Below, in pieces: positions 17,826 to 26,572 of a stretch of DNA of 64,000 bases. The translations under genes were made by a program, and so were the position numbers. The stretch covers positions 3,566,501-3,630,500 of the forward strand of contig CP051234.1 in the NCBI GenBank assembly GCA_017792465.1. Reading direction: 5' to 3'. The number at the start of each line of letters is the position of its first letter. Positions within the stretch are counted from its first letter, which is position 1. The notes under the pieces were generated by a model. The model was not told where the DNA came from and made no database searches. It saw only the letters and a list, made by a program, of their open reading frames with translations. The DNA comes from Filomicrobium sp. GTDB lineage: Bacteria > Pseudomonadota > Alphaproteobacteria > Rhizobiales > Hyphomicrobiaceae.

Positions 17826-18260
17826 CTAGCTCCTCTGATCGCCGTCGGCTTGGTTATTGCGGCAGGCGCGACACTTGCCTCGCAATTCGAAGGTAACCGA
17901 GGCAACGGAGAACTCGGTCTCTTCGGCCCAGGTGCTGATGCCGGCTGTTACAACAGGTTGTTTGATTTCTTCGACGTGCCCGCAGTCATCGCAGATGGCA
18001 AACGCGGGCTTGCCACGTTCGCAGCAGTGCCCGTGTCGACAAGCAATGTAGGCGTTGAGAGTTTCGAGCCTGTGGGCGTGGCCGAGTGCTGTCAGCCGAT
18101 TGAGCGTCCGATAGATGGTCGGTGGAGCGGAGATGCCCTTATCACGCAGCTGCGCGATGAGTTCATAAGCGGTACGCGGAAGCGGCTCGGCCCGCAGCGC
18201 TGCAAGCACAATCTCCTCCTTGGCACTTAATGCAACAGTTGCTTGGCGGCGGCTGGGCAT
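17826..18260 (-). CDS. zur: Zinc uptake regulator of the Fur family
   Basis: 144 residues. An N-terminal winged helix (TAYELIAQLRDKGISAPPTIYRTLNRLTALGHAHRLETLNAYIAC) carries the DNA-recognition helix; I quote only PPTIYRTLNRL as the key part. The C-terminal domain has HGHCCERGKPAFAICDDCGHVEEI and a terminal CRAC, that is, two CxxC pairs for structural zinc and His/Cys for the sensing site. It represses at high zinc. The perfect palindrome at 18282-18299 just upstream implies autoregulation. It is the first gene of zur-hisI-small protein-znuA. Confidence 0.92.
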   Translation of the reverse strand: MPSRRQATVALSAKEEIVLAALRAEPLPRTAYELIAQLRDKGISAPPTIYRTLNRLTALGHAHRLETLNAYIACRHGHCCERGKPAFAICDDCGHVEEIKQPVVTAGISTWAEETEFSVASVTFELRGKCRACRNNQADGDQRS

Positions 18261-18281
18261 AGCGTTCTCATGACCTCTTGA

Positions 18282-18299
18282 CGGATGTTATAACATCCG
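18282..18299. promoter_or_regulatory. Perfect 18-bp Zur box between zur and fhcA
   Basis: CGGATGTTATAACATCCG is a perfect palindrome, 21 bp upstream of the zur start and on the promoter side of the divergent fhcA gene. A near-identical copy precedes the CobW operon. One site between divergent genes could repress both. Confidence 0.88.
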
Positions 18300-18335
18300 A
18301 AATTGTGTGGTCAATATGCGAAACTGGGAGACTGC

Positions 18336-18524
18336 ATGGGTGGCAAACTGTTAGGCCAGCTCGACTCGGCGATCCGCGATGCTTTGACGAGCAGCCTGTC
18401 TGCTCGCTCAGCACATCCAATCGATCGAATGAGTCAGAAGAGTCGCTTTTTGCTGCCTAAATACGGTTGGGTCATTAAACCGGACGGCAACAAGATTTTT
18501 CGAACAGGGGGAAGACGATGCTGA
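18336..18524 (+). CDS. Possible 62-residue leader gene overlapping fhcA
   Basis: A short open frame with GGGAG at 18326-18330 five bases before its ATG. It overlaps the first bases of fhcA (18518-18524), a layout that would couple translation. The peptide is basic and ends in PDGNKIFRTGGRRC. No family recognised. The alternative is that this is simply the fhcA leader. Confidence 0.35.
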   Translation: MGGKLLGQLDSAIRDALTSSLSARSAHPIDRMSQKSRFLLPKYGWVIKPDGNKIFRTGGRRC

Positions 18525-20152
18525 CTAAGCTCGAGGGTGGAACGATCTATGACCCAGTCCAGGGTCTCGATGGAGTGGCCGGAGATGTCTTCATCCGTGA
18601 CGGCTTTATCGTTCCCGATCCGGGGCCCGGCGCACGGTTCGATGCCGTCTACGACCTGTCGGGTCAGATCGTTTTGGCAGGCGGCGTCGACATCCACAGC
18701 CACATCGCAGGCGGCAACGTCAATACGGCTAGGATGCTGTTGCCTGAGCAGTTTGCGCGCGCCGTCGGCGAGGGTGAAATGCTGCCCGTCGACAGGTGCA
18801 GTTTCACAGCGCAGGAGATCGGAGCGCTGTATGCCCGAATGGGTTACACGACCGTGGTCGAGCCGGCGGTTCTACCTTGCGGTGCCCGCACGGCTCACAT
18901 GGATATGTCGAGTATTCCGGTCATCGACAAGGCGGCACTTGCCATTCTGGGCAACGACGACTTCCTGCTGAGACTTCTCCAGTCCGGCGCCTCGCAGACT
19001 ATGATTAACGACTACGCGGCTTGGATGCTTGGCGCGACGCGGGCGCTGGGTCTCAAATGTATTAATGCTGGCGGTGTCGCGGCCCATAAAGCCAATGTTT
19101 CATCCTTCGACCTCGACGATGTCGTACCGTTCTACGGCGTCTCATCGCGTCAGATCCTTCAGGCTCTTCATCGCGCCACGGTCGCTCTCGGCCTCGGACA
19201 CCCGCTTCACGTCCATTGCAACAATCTGGGTCTTCCCGGCAGCGTCGAGACGGCGCTTGCAACGATGGAAGCGGCTGAAGGCGCGCCGATGCATCTCGCG
19301 CATGTCCAGTTTTATGGCTACGGGACAGAGGGGCCTCACCAGTTCTCATCTGCTTCCGCCAAAATACTCGAAGGCCTGAAGCGGCATCCCAACATCACGA
19401 TCGACGTCGGTCAGGTCCTTTTCGGTCAAACCGTTACGATCTCGGGCGACGTCGTCGCGCAATTCTCGCACCGGTCGTCGGCCAATCCGAAGAAGTGGGC
19501 GATCTGGCATGGTGAATGCGAAGGCGGCGGTGGTGTTGTTCCCTACCAATACCGCTCAAAGAGCTTCATAAACGCTCTACAGTGGTGCATTGGTCTCGAA
19601 CTGTTCTTGCTCGCCGACGATCCCTGGCGTGTGTTCTTCACAACGGACCATCCCAATGGGGCGCCATTCACACGCTATCCAGAACTGATCCGACTATTGA
19701 TGGACCGTGACTACCGAACAGCATGCCTCGACACACTGCATCCGGAAGCGCGCACCATGTCACTATTGCCGTCGATTACGCGGGAATTCAGCCTGTATGA
19801 AATCGCGATTATGACACGCGCAGCTCCAGCGCGTCTTCTTGGGTTGCCAGATCGCGGGACGTTGAAAGCCGGCTCCAAGGCTGACATAGCCGTCTACACG
19901 CCTTCTGCTGATGCCGCTTCGATGTTTACGGCTTGCCGAATGCTGTTCAAGGACGGCCGGCTTGTGGTGGATGATGGCAGACTCGTTCCCAGCATGCCCG
20001 GTTCCACATTGATGTGCACGCCCGAGCACGACAAACGGATCGTGCCGCAGATCGCAAGGCATCTGGCAACCTACTCAACGGTTTCGATCGAGAACTATTC
20101 TGTTGGTGAGAGCGAGATCGTCAATCCCGTCGTTGTTGCAACGGCTGCGTAG
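18518..20152 (+). CDS. fhcA: Formyltransferase/hydrolase complex subunit A (FhcA/FwdA-like)
   Basis: 544 residues of the amidohydrolase superfamily. In methylotrophs FhcA hydrolyses the formyl group passed from tetrahydromethanopterin, releasing formate in the H4MPT-linked C1 pathway. The metal-site HxH is GGVDIHSHIAGG (His60, His62). INAGGVAAHKAN carries the Lys expected to be carboxylated, and HVHCNNLGLPG, HLAHVQFYGYGTEG and FGQTVTISGDVVAQFSHRSS follow the family order. The start has GGGGGAAG just upstream. The genes for FhcB, C and D, which normally adjoin it, are absent. It stands divergent from zur across the perfect Zur box, so it looks like a zinc-limitation copy. Confidence 0.9.
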   Translation: MLTKLEGGTIYDPVQGLDGVAGDVFIRDGFIVPDPGPGARFDAVYDLSGQIVLAGGVDIHSHIAGGNVNTARMLLPEQFARAVGEGEMLPVDRCSFTAQEIGALYARMGYTTVVEPAVLPCGARTAHMDMSSIPVIDKAALAILGNDDFLLRLLQSGASQTMINDYAAWMLGATRALGLKCINAGGVAAHKANVSSFDLDDVVPFYGVSSRQILQALHRATVALGLGHPLHVHCNNLGLPGSVETALATMEAAEGAPMHLAHVQFYGYGTEGPHQFSSASAKILEGLKRHPNITIDVGQVLFGQTVTISGDVVAQFSHRSSANPKKWAIWHGECEGGGGVVPYQYRSKSFINALQWCIGLELFLLADDPWRVFFTTDHPNGAPFTRYPELIRLLMDRDYRTACLDTLHPEARTMSLLPSITREFSLYEIAIMTRAAPARLLGLPDRGTLKAGSKADIAVYTPSADAASMFTACRMLFKDGRLVVDDGRLVPSMPGSTLMCTPEHDKRIVPQIARHLATYSTVSIENYSVGESEIVNPVVVATAA

Positions 20153-20224
20153 GGCGCTCGGCATGTAAGCCGTGACCAATGCCATCAGGTCGACGTTCTG
20201 ACCTCGCGCAACAAACCGGACTTC

Positions 20225-20632
20225 TCAGTCGGGTGTGATGGCCTGGACAATGCGGCAGTTCGAAATCGTGCCGCCGCCGCGGCAGGATCGAGATATTTTC
20301 CGAAGCTCGTTGGCCAGATTGGTCAAATCGGCGATCTTGGCTTCGACATCGGCAAGGTGGCTTGCGGTGATCTTGTCTACCTTGTCGCAGGGGTGTCCAA
20401 CGTCCGACGTAAGAGTGAGGAGCTCCCGGATCTGGTCGAGTGAAAAGCCTAACGCTCGACATCGCCGAATGAATCGAAGGCGCTCGACGTGGGCTGTGTC
20501 GTAGGTACGGTAGTTTGTTTCCGTGCGCTCTGGTTCTGGCAGTAGACCGATCTTCTCATAGTATCGAATTGTCACAACTTTGGTGTCAGCCTCGAATGCG
20601 AGATCTCCAATTTTCAGTCGATTAACAGCCAT
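20225..20632 (-). CDS. MerR-family metal-responsive activator, ZntR/CadR/PbrR type
   Basis: 135 residues. The N-terminal helix-turn-helix reads KIGDLAFEADTKVVTIRYYEKIGLLP, cut here to TIRYYEKIGLLPEPERTETN as the recognisable core. A long dimerisation helix follows. The metal Cys are in place for the divalent-metal group: GHPCDKVD at the start of the helix and a C-terminal loop SCRGGGTISNC. It is divergent from a cation-efflux gene, with the typical stretched promoter between them, so it activates efflux when Zn, Cd or Pb is in excess. Confidence 0.92.
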   Translation of the reverse strand: MAVNRLKIGDLAFEADTKVVTIRYYEKIGLLPEPERTETNYRTYDTAHVERLRFIRRCRALGFSLDQIRELLTLTSDVGHPCDKVDKITASHLADVEAKIADLTNLANELRKISRSCRGGGTISNCRIVQAITPD

Positions 20633-20635
20633 GGC

Positions 20636-20666
20636 TTGACCCTATAGGAACTATAGACTCCATTCT
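20636..20666 (+). promoter_or_regulatory. MerR-type promoter with 19-bp spacer and operator dyad
   Basis: A -35 TTGACC at 20636-20641 and a -10 like CATTCT at 20661-20666 are 19 bp apart, the overlong spacing used by MerR regulators. The spacer holds the dyad CTATAG-GAA-CTATAG (20642-20656). It drives the cation-efflux gene at 20701. Confidence 0.75.
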
Positions 20667-20700
20667 GCATCAGAACCCAAAACGATGCGAGTCTCTGCCC

Positions 20701-21345
20701 TTGCCTTGTTGTGAAAACACTGCCTGCTCATCAAATTTTCCCGGCGCCAGTCGCTACCGATCGGTGCTATGGATCGTGCTCGGCATCAACATGGCGATGT
20801 TCCTTGTCGAGATGATTGCCGGCCTTGCGGCGGGATCTGCTTCGCTGCAAGCTGATGCGCTCGACTTCTTCGCCGATGCTGCGAACTATGGGATAAGCCT
20901 TCTTGTTCTCGGGCTGAGCCTTCGCTGGCGGGCGCGTGCTGCGCTCATCAAGGGGATGTCAATGGGGGCGTTCGGCCTTTGGGTCGCAGGTACAGTTGTC
21001 TGGCACGCTTTGCATGGGACCGTTCCGTCGTGGGCCACGATAGGAGTGGTGGGGATCGCGGCCCTGCTAGCTAATACAGCTTGTCTGGCAATGCTCTATG
21101 CTTGGCGTGAGGGCGACGCAAATATGCGATCAGTTTGGATCTGCTCCCGGAATGATGTGCTTGCCAACGTCGCCGTTTTAGCAGCTGCTCTCGGAGTTTT
21201 TGGGACCGGCACTGGTTGGCCTGATATCATTGTGGCCACCGTCATGTCAGGCCTCGCTTTGCACGGCGCAACAATCGTGGTCCGGCAGTCGTTCGGCGAA
21301 CTCAGGCGCGCCGATGAGAATGTCGCGTTCCCAGCTTCAAGCTAA
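20701..21345 (+). CDS. Cation diffusion facilitator-like transporter without C-terminal domain
   Basis: 214 residues, six membrane helices, beginning at a TTG codon (MPCCENTAC). Family context and the helix-2 motif LQADALDFFADAANYG identify a CDF-type exporter. The usual HxxxD pairs of the zinc site are altered: helix 2 has DFFAD and helix 5 has NDVLAN. The cytoplasmic C-terminal metal-sensing domain is missing. The Cys-rich N-terminus (PCCENTACSS) may bind metal instead. The MerR-type promoter upstream points to induction by divalent metal. The start has a weak ribosome site. Confidence 0.8.
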   Translation: MPCCENTACSSNFPGASRYRSVLWIVLGINMAMFLVEMIAGLAAGSASLQADALDFFADAANYGISLLVLGLSLRWRARAALIKGMSMGAFGLWVAGTVVWHALHGTVPSWATIGVVGIAALLANTACLAMLYAWREGDANMRSVWICSRNDVLANVAVLAAALGVFGTGTGWPDIIVATVMSGLALHGATIVVRQSFGELRRADENVAFPASS

Positions 21346-21462
21346 GCCAGCGTAATCGCATTCACGTCAACCTTTTTAGCAGGCGACGACCAACAAACCG
21401 CCGGTCCCGATGCAGTCAGATTCCTAGGAAGTCAGCCCAATCCGGCGTCATTGGGATATGAC

Positions 21463-21806
21463 TTAAATCTGGCCGTGGTTATCGCAAAATCACCATGTGG
21501 AATATGAAGGTGCCCTTTGACTAGACAGCAAACATTATCGGCGTGTGGAACGGCTTCATGTCCGCAGCCAGTCCCGTGGACCTGTCCAGGCTCATGACCG
21601 TCACAGCGATGGTCGGGCGTACAGATGTCTGGATTGCCATCGCTCACTTCGATCAGATCCTCGCCGACGTGGTTCTCACGCAGATGATGTTAAGTGTCCT
21701 TCATGCAGGTCATCAACACGCTCCCGTGCTTGATGGCCGTATGGACACAGGTTGGACCGTGCTTGTGTGGGTGGTTGGCATGTTTCGGATTCGAGTATGT
21801 GGCCAT
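21463..21806 (-). pseudogene. Frameshifted His-rich metal-binding protein
   Basis: From the ATG at 21806 (GGGAG just upstream) the frame reads a His-rich start (HANHPHKHGPTC), then runs out of phase. The phase VDDLHEGHL appears in a second frame. The first frame resumes with HHLRENHVGEDLIEVSDGNP and continues through CTPDHRCDGHEPGQ and HGTGCGHEAVPHADN to HLHIPHGD. A further one-base loss then puts CDNHGQI and a stop (21463-21465) in another frame. So there are three small indels in what looks like a two-repeat GCGHxAxxHxDH...DGHLHHPHGDH protein. Such proteins accompany CDF exporters in this order, from memory. Confidence 0.75.
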
Positions 21807-22037
21807 TGTCCAACTCCCTAAATAGACCGCCTCCTTTTACAATCAGCCTAGTCAGATACATCCACCCTATTTGGATGGCTCTGAAGATCTGCCGCCCCGT
21901 CAAACTCAAGATTGCTTTAGCGTGGCGGCCAGCCGCCGACGAGCATCGCTGCAGCAAGACCTCGGCTCGTTGCTAGAGCGCTCCACGCAACTACCGTTGT
22001 CGTTCGGACCTCGTATGTGTGCGGAGCGCAAGTCGCG

Positions 22038-22277
22038 TTAGCTCCGGTTCGGGAGTTGCTTCTCGACAGCCTTGCTGACGCCCGCGAGATCATCGCGGCC
22101 CGTCGCGCACTTTTTGCACAGGCACGCAGCCCGTTGCGCCTCCGGCGGGATGCTATCGAGCACGCCGGGTAACAGTTTTTCGGAAAAGCACCAGCAAGTT
22201 TTCGAGCCCGCCCGCAATCCGCATTCATTCTCATTGCCGCAAAGTGGACAGCGATCGGGGTCAACACCTTCTACCAT
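22038..22277 (-). CDS. Cysteine-rich CWC-family protein
   Basis: 79 residues with the family pattern RCPLCGNENECG, then TCWCFSEKLLPGVLDSIPPEA and ACLCKKCAT: two zinc-ribbon-like knuckles joined by the CWC motif. Small CWC proteins are widespread and of unknown function. Eight Cys suggest zinc binding, fitting the metal-handling neighbourhood. AAGGA precedes the ATG. Confidence 0.85.
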   Translation of the reverse strand: MVEGVDPDRCPLCGNENECGLRAGSKTCWCFSEKLLPGVLDSIPPEAQRAACLCKKCATGRDDLAGVSKAVEKQLPNRS

Positions 22278-22396
22278 TCATAATCCTTTCGCTGTCCTTT
22301 CGAGTCAGTGCGCGCGTGCGTCGATACCACGCTCGAAAGCTTCAAGGCGCCAAACAACGGAGTTCTGACTGGCGCTTGCATCGGGTGAGCCGAATG

Positions 22397-23215
22397 TTAC
22401 GAGTCGGAAGCAGGTTGACGATCTTGGCAAGCAGTCCACTCCTTGATGATATGCGTTAATGCGTCAAGCCCGTCGGTTAATGCTGCCGGTCCGGGTTGCA
22501 GGATGAGCGGTGACTTGATCTCGAACATACAGCCGTTGCGAACAGCGGGAATTGCACCGAACCCCGGCCGCGCCGCAAACCGCTCAGGACGGAATTTCTT
22601 GCCGCACCATGAGCCGATGACAATGTCGGGCCGTGCGTCGATGACCGCCTCGGCCGTGACAATACGCTCTCTCGCCGATGGGCGATGGCTGATATCGGCG
22701 AAGACATCGAGTCCACCTGCGACTTCGATAAGTTCCGAGACCCAGCCTATGCCGGAGATCATCGGATCATCCCACTCCTCGAAGTAGATGCGCGGGGGAG
22801 AACAAAGAAGCTGCGTGCTTTCTCGCACATGTTCGATCCTTTGCCGCAATTCGTTAGCGAGATGGGCGCCTGACTGAGGCGCGCCGACCAGCGCTGAAAC
22901 CGTACTGATCATGTCAAGGATGCCTGCGATACTGCGCTGATTGAAAGCGTGCACCTCGACGCCCGAGCGGATCAGTCCGGCAACGATTTCGGCCTGCAAA
23001 TCCGAGAAGGTCAAAACAAGATCCGGATTGAGCTCAAGGATCTTGGGGAGGTCGGCACTGATGAAGGCAGAGACGCGCGGCTTCTCGCGGCGAACCTGCG
23101 GAGGGCGCACGGCATAACCCGACACCCCGACGATGCGATCCTGCTCACCGAGTAGGTAGAGCGTCTCCACGGTCTCCTCGGTGAGACAGACGATCCGTTG
23201 CGCAGGAAATGCCAT
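22397..23215 (-). CDS. Cobalamin-binding, BtuF-like protein without signal peptide
   Basis: 272 residues of the helical-backbone metal/cofactor-binding fold: RIVCLTEETVETLYLLGEQDRIVGVSGY is shortened here to the hallmark TEETVETLYLLGEQDRIVGV, followed by PDLVLTFSDLQAEIVAGL and PDIVIGSWCGKKF. Unlike BtuF, it begins directly with the domain and has no signal peptide, so it would be cytosolic. Such soluble forms are common in alphaproteobacteria. It is divergent from the cobalamin riboswitch, in keeping with a B12 role, although no site was seen that controls it. Confidence 0.8.
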   Translation of the reverse strand: MAFPAQRIVCLTEETVETLYLLGEQDRIVGVSGYAVRPPQVRREKPRVSAFISADLPKILELNPDLVLTFSDLQAEIVAGLIRSGVEVHAFNQRSIAGILDMISTVSALVGAPQSGAHLANELRQRIEHVRESTQLLCSPPRIYFEEWDDPMISGIGWVSELIEVAGGLDVFADISHRPSARERIVTAEAVIDARPDIVIGSWCGKKFRPERFAARPGFGAIPAVRNGCMFEIKSPLILQPGPAALTDGLDALTHIIKEWTACQDRQPASDS

Positions 23216-23336
23216 GTGTTTCCGTCCGGTCAGGTTCGTGCGGATGTCGCAACGCAGCAGTTCTGCACAGTTTGATCACAGGGCATCCACATTGCCGGCA
23301 CCACATCTTGCGGCGAGCAGCCGAATCGCAGCGATA

Positions 23337-23526
23337 TGTAGGTGTCGTGGTTCTCGGAGTGTGACACGCTTCGAGCTAAGAGGGAACTCGGTGCACCCAC
23401 AAGGGTAATTCCGAGGCTGCCCCCGCAACTGTAAGCGGCGAGCTGTCGTCTAATTCATGTCACTGAAGCATGATCGCTTCGGGAAGACTGGACGAATGCT
23501 TTGACCCGCAAGCCAGGAGACCTGCC
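23337..23526 (+). ncRNA. Cobalamin (adenosylcobalamin) riboswitch
   Basis: The conserved elements come in order: AAGAGGGAA then GGTG (23379-23393), ATTCCGAGGCTGCCCCCGCA and ACTGTAAGCGG (about 23407-23437), TGTCACTG near 23457-23464, GGGAAGACTGG, and the B12 box AGCCAGGAGACCTGCC (23511-23526). It sits on the plus strand in front of nrdA. Binding of adenosylcobalamin should lower expression of the B12-independent reductase. The expression platform between 23527 and 23651 was not resolved. Confidence 0.93.
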
Positions 23527-23651
23527 CCGACATCGATGAAACGTCCTCGGGCGGGGTGTCCCGGTGGTCGCTTGCAGATGCGCGGGCGCAATCGCTCACG
23601 TCTCCCAGCATGCAACCGCTCGGCCCATGCCCCCAGCATCAACAAGGGGTC

Positions 23652-26546
23652 ATGCCGTTGTCTCTTACTCTTGAAGCGCGCGAAGCCACACTCGGCCAAG
23701 AAGCCGGGGAAAATCCTTCATCCTTTGCGCCTAGCCAAACAAGTTCCCCCTCCTTTCAGGTCATCCGTCGCAATGGCTCGGTCAGCCCTTTCGATCATTC
23801 CAAGATCGCGATCGCGCTCACCAAGGCCTTTCTCGCGGTCGAAGGCGGACGCGCTGCTGGCTCGCGCCGAGTCCACGACATTGTCGAAGATTTGACCGAA
23901 CAAATCGTGATGGCACTGACGCGCCGCGCAGAAAGCGGTCGGACATTCCATGTCGAGGATGTGCAGGACCAGGTCGAATTGGCCCTGATGCGGGGTGAAC
24001 ATCACAAGGTTGCGCGCGCTTACGTTCTCTACCGGGACAAACAGGCCACCGAGCGGCAAGCAAAGTCGGCGGCAGCCAGTCTTGAAGCAGAACGCCAAGC
24101 GCTTAATGTGAAGCTGCCTGACGGGACTTTGGTTGCTCTTGATGATGCACGACTAGTCTCTGTCGTTGAGGAGGCGTGCGCGGGCCTCAAGGATGTCGCG
24201 GTCGAACCGATACTCGCTGAAACTCGACGCAATCTGTACGACGGGATCACGCGCGACGAACTTTCACTTGCTCCGATTATGTCAGCGCGGACGATGATCG
24301 AGACGGAGCCGAATTACGCTTTTGTAAGTGCGCGCCTCCTCCTCGACCGCCTCCGGACAGAAGCGCTCACGTTTGTCCATGGCCACCCCAAAAGTGCCAC
24401 GCAAGCGCAGATGGAGACGGGCTATGCCGACTATTTTCCCGCTTTCATTGCATCGGGCATCACCCACGGTCTGCTGGATGATGAGTTAGCGCGATTCGAT
24501 CTACCAAGACTCGCCGCGGCGTTGAAACCAGAGCAGGACATGCAATTCCAGTTCCTCGGCTTGCAGACGCTCTACGACCGCTACTTCATACACAAGGACG
24601 GCAAGCGCTTTGAATTGCCACAAGCATTCTTCATGCGCGTGGCGATGGGACTGGCGGTGCGCGAAATTGACCGGGAAGCACGTGCGATTGAGTTCTACGA
24701 ACTTCTGTCATCCTTCGACTTCATGTGCTCCACTCCCACCCTATTCAATGCCGGCACTCAGCGTCCGCAGCTGTCGTCCTGCTTCCTCACGACAGTTCCC
24801 GACAACCTCGACGGAATCTTCAAATCCATCAAAGACAACGCGCTGCTGTCGAAATATGCTGGCGGTCTTGGCAATGACTGGACGCCCGTGCGGGCGCTTG
24901 GCTCGCAGATCAAAGGCACCAACGGGCAGAGCCAGGGCATCGTACCGTTCTTGAAAGTGGCGAACGACACGGCGATTGCCGTCAACCAAGGTGGCAAGCG
25001 CAAGGGCGCCGTTTGTGCCTACCTGGAGACCTGGCACATCGATATGGAGGAGTTCCTCGACCTTCGAAAAAACACTGGAGACGATCGCCGTCGTACCCAC
25101 GACATGAACACGGCTGCCTGGGTGCCCGATCTTTTCATGCAGCGCGTCCACGAAGATGGAGATTGGACGCTCTTTTCGCCCGACGAAGTGCCCGACCTGC
25201 ATGATCTGTACGGTCCAGCGTTCGCCGAGCGCTACGCTTACTACGAAGCCAAGGCAGAACGCATGGAGATGCGCATCGCCAAGCGGGTGCGCGCTGTCGA
25301 CCTATGGCGGCGAATGCTGACCATGCTGTTTGAGACAGGCCATCCCTGGATCACCTTCAAGGACCCCTGCAACATCCGCTCACCGCAACAGCACTGCGGC
25401 GTTGTGCACTCCTCGAACCTGTGCACTGAAATCACGCTCAACACTTCGGAAAATGAGGTTGCCGTCTGCAACCTGGGTTCCGTCAATCTTGCTGCACACG
25501 TCAACGAAAACGGCCTCGACAGGGCACGTCTGGCAAAAACGGTGTCGATTGCCATGCGCATTCTGGACAACGTTATCGACATCAACTTCTACACGATCCC
25601 TGAAGCGCGCCACTCGAATTTGCGCCATCGCCCTGTCGGCCTGGGTCTGATGGGTTACCAGGACGCCCTGCACACGATGCGCATCCCCGTCGGCTCCGAC
25701 GAAGCGGTCGCCTTCGCTGACGCCAGCATGGAAGCGATCAGTTACGAGGCGATTTCTGCATCTGTTGACCTCGCCGAGGAGCGCGGACGCTATGCCTCCT
25801 TCGATGGGTCGCTGTGGAGCCGTGGTATATTGCCAATAGACTCGATCAAGCTCTTGGACGAACACCGCGGCGACGACCTGCGGCTGGACAATTCGGCAAC
25901 GCTTGAGTGGGACACTTTGCGCCAGCGCGTGATGAGCATTGGCATGCGCAATTCCAACGTCATGGCCATCGCACCAACAGCGACAATCTCCAATATCGTC
26001 GGCGTTGCTCAATCAATCGAGCCGACGTTCCGCAACCTCTACGTCAAAGCCAACATGTCCGGCGACTTCACAGTGGTGAACCCTTATCTGGTCCGCGATC
26101 TCAAGGCGCGCGGGCTTTGGGACGAAGTGATGATCTCGGATCTCAAATACTTCGATGGTTCGTTGGGCTCCATCGACCGCGTGCCCGACGACTTGAAGGC
26201 GCTCTATGCGACGGCCTTTGAGATCGACGCTCATTGGCTTGTCGATGCAGCGGCGCGACGGCAGAAGTGGATCGACCAAGCGCAGTCGCTCAACCTCTAC
26301 CTCGCGGCACCCAATGGAAGGAAGCTTGATACACTTTACCGCCTAGCATGGGAGCGGGGTCTGAAGACCACGTATTACCTCAGGACGCAATCGGCGACGC
26401 ACGTTGAGAAATCTACGCTCAAAGGTACGGACGGTAAGCTAAATGCGGTCTCCGCGACCGGCATGCTGTCGGCGCCCGCTGAGTCAGCGCCGCAATCCGG
26501 CCCCGCATGCGGGATCGATGATCCGACCTGCGAAGCCTGCCAGTAA
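23652..26546 (+). CDS. nrdA: Ribonucleoside-diphosphate reductase alpha subunit, class I
   Basis: 964 residues from the ATG at 23652 (AAGGGG just upstream). It reduces ribonucleotides to deoxyribonucleotides with NrdB. After a variable N-terminus there is an ATP-cone (FQVIRRNGSVSPFDHSKI). The barrel has STPTLFNAGTQRPQLSSCFL with the active-site Cys, NLCTEITLNTSENE, GLGLMGYQDAL and IAPTATISNIVGVAQSIEP. The C-terminus ends in CGIDDPTCEACQ, the flexible redox tail with paired Cys. nrdB follows 26 bp later. Its leader carries a cobalamin riboswitch, so expression should rise when B12 is scarce. Confidence 0.95.
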   Translation: MPLSLTLEAREATLGQEAGENPSSFAPSQTSSPSFQVIRRNGSVSPFDHSKIAIALTKAFLAVEGGRAAGSRRVHDIVEDLTEQIVMALTRRAESGRTFHVEDVQDQVELALMRGEHHKVARAYVLYRDKQATERQAKSAAASLEAERQALNVKLPDGTLVALDDARLVSVVEEACAGLKDVAVEPILAETRRNLYDGITRDELSLAPIMSARTMIETEPNYAFVSARLLLDRLRTEALTFVHGHPKSATQAQMETGYADYFPAFIASGITHGLLDDELARFDLPRLAAALKPEQDMQFQFLGLQTLYDRYFIHKDGKRFELPQAFFMRVAMGLAVREIDREARAIEFYELLSSFDFMCSTPTLFNAGTQRPQLSSCFLTTVPDNLDGIFKSIKDNALLSKYAGGLGNDWTPVRALGSQIKGTNGQSQGIVPFLKVANDTAIAVNQGGKRKGAVCAYLETWHIDMEEFLDLRKNTGDDRRRTHDMNTAAWVPDLFMQRVHEDGDWTLFSPDEVPDLHDLYGPAFAERYAYYEAKAERMEMRIAKRVRAVDLWRRMLTMLFETGHPWITFKDPCNIRSPQQHCGVVHSSNLCTEITLNTSENEVAVCNLGSVNLAAHVNENGLDRARLAKTVSIAMRILDNVIDINFYTIPEARHSNLRHRPVGLGLMGYQDALHTMRIPVGSDEAVAFADASMEAISYEAISASVDLAEERGRYASFDGSLWSRGILPIDSIKLLDEHRGDDLRLDNSATLEWDTLRQRVMSIGMRNSNVMAIAPTATISNIVGVAQSIEPTFRNLYVKANMSGDFTVVNPYLVRDLKARGLWDEVMISDLKYFDGSLGSIDRVPDDLKALYATAFEIDAHWLVDAAARRQKWIDQAQSLNLYLAAPNGRKLDTLYRLAWERGLKTTYYLRTQSATHVEKSTLKGTDGKLNAVSATGMLSAPAESAPQSGPACGIDDPTCEACQ

Positions 26547-26572
26547 CGCAAGACATTTAAGGAGAAGAAACT

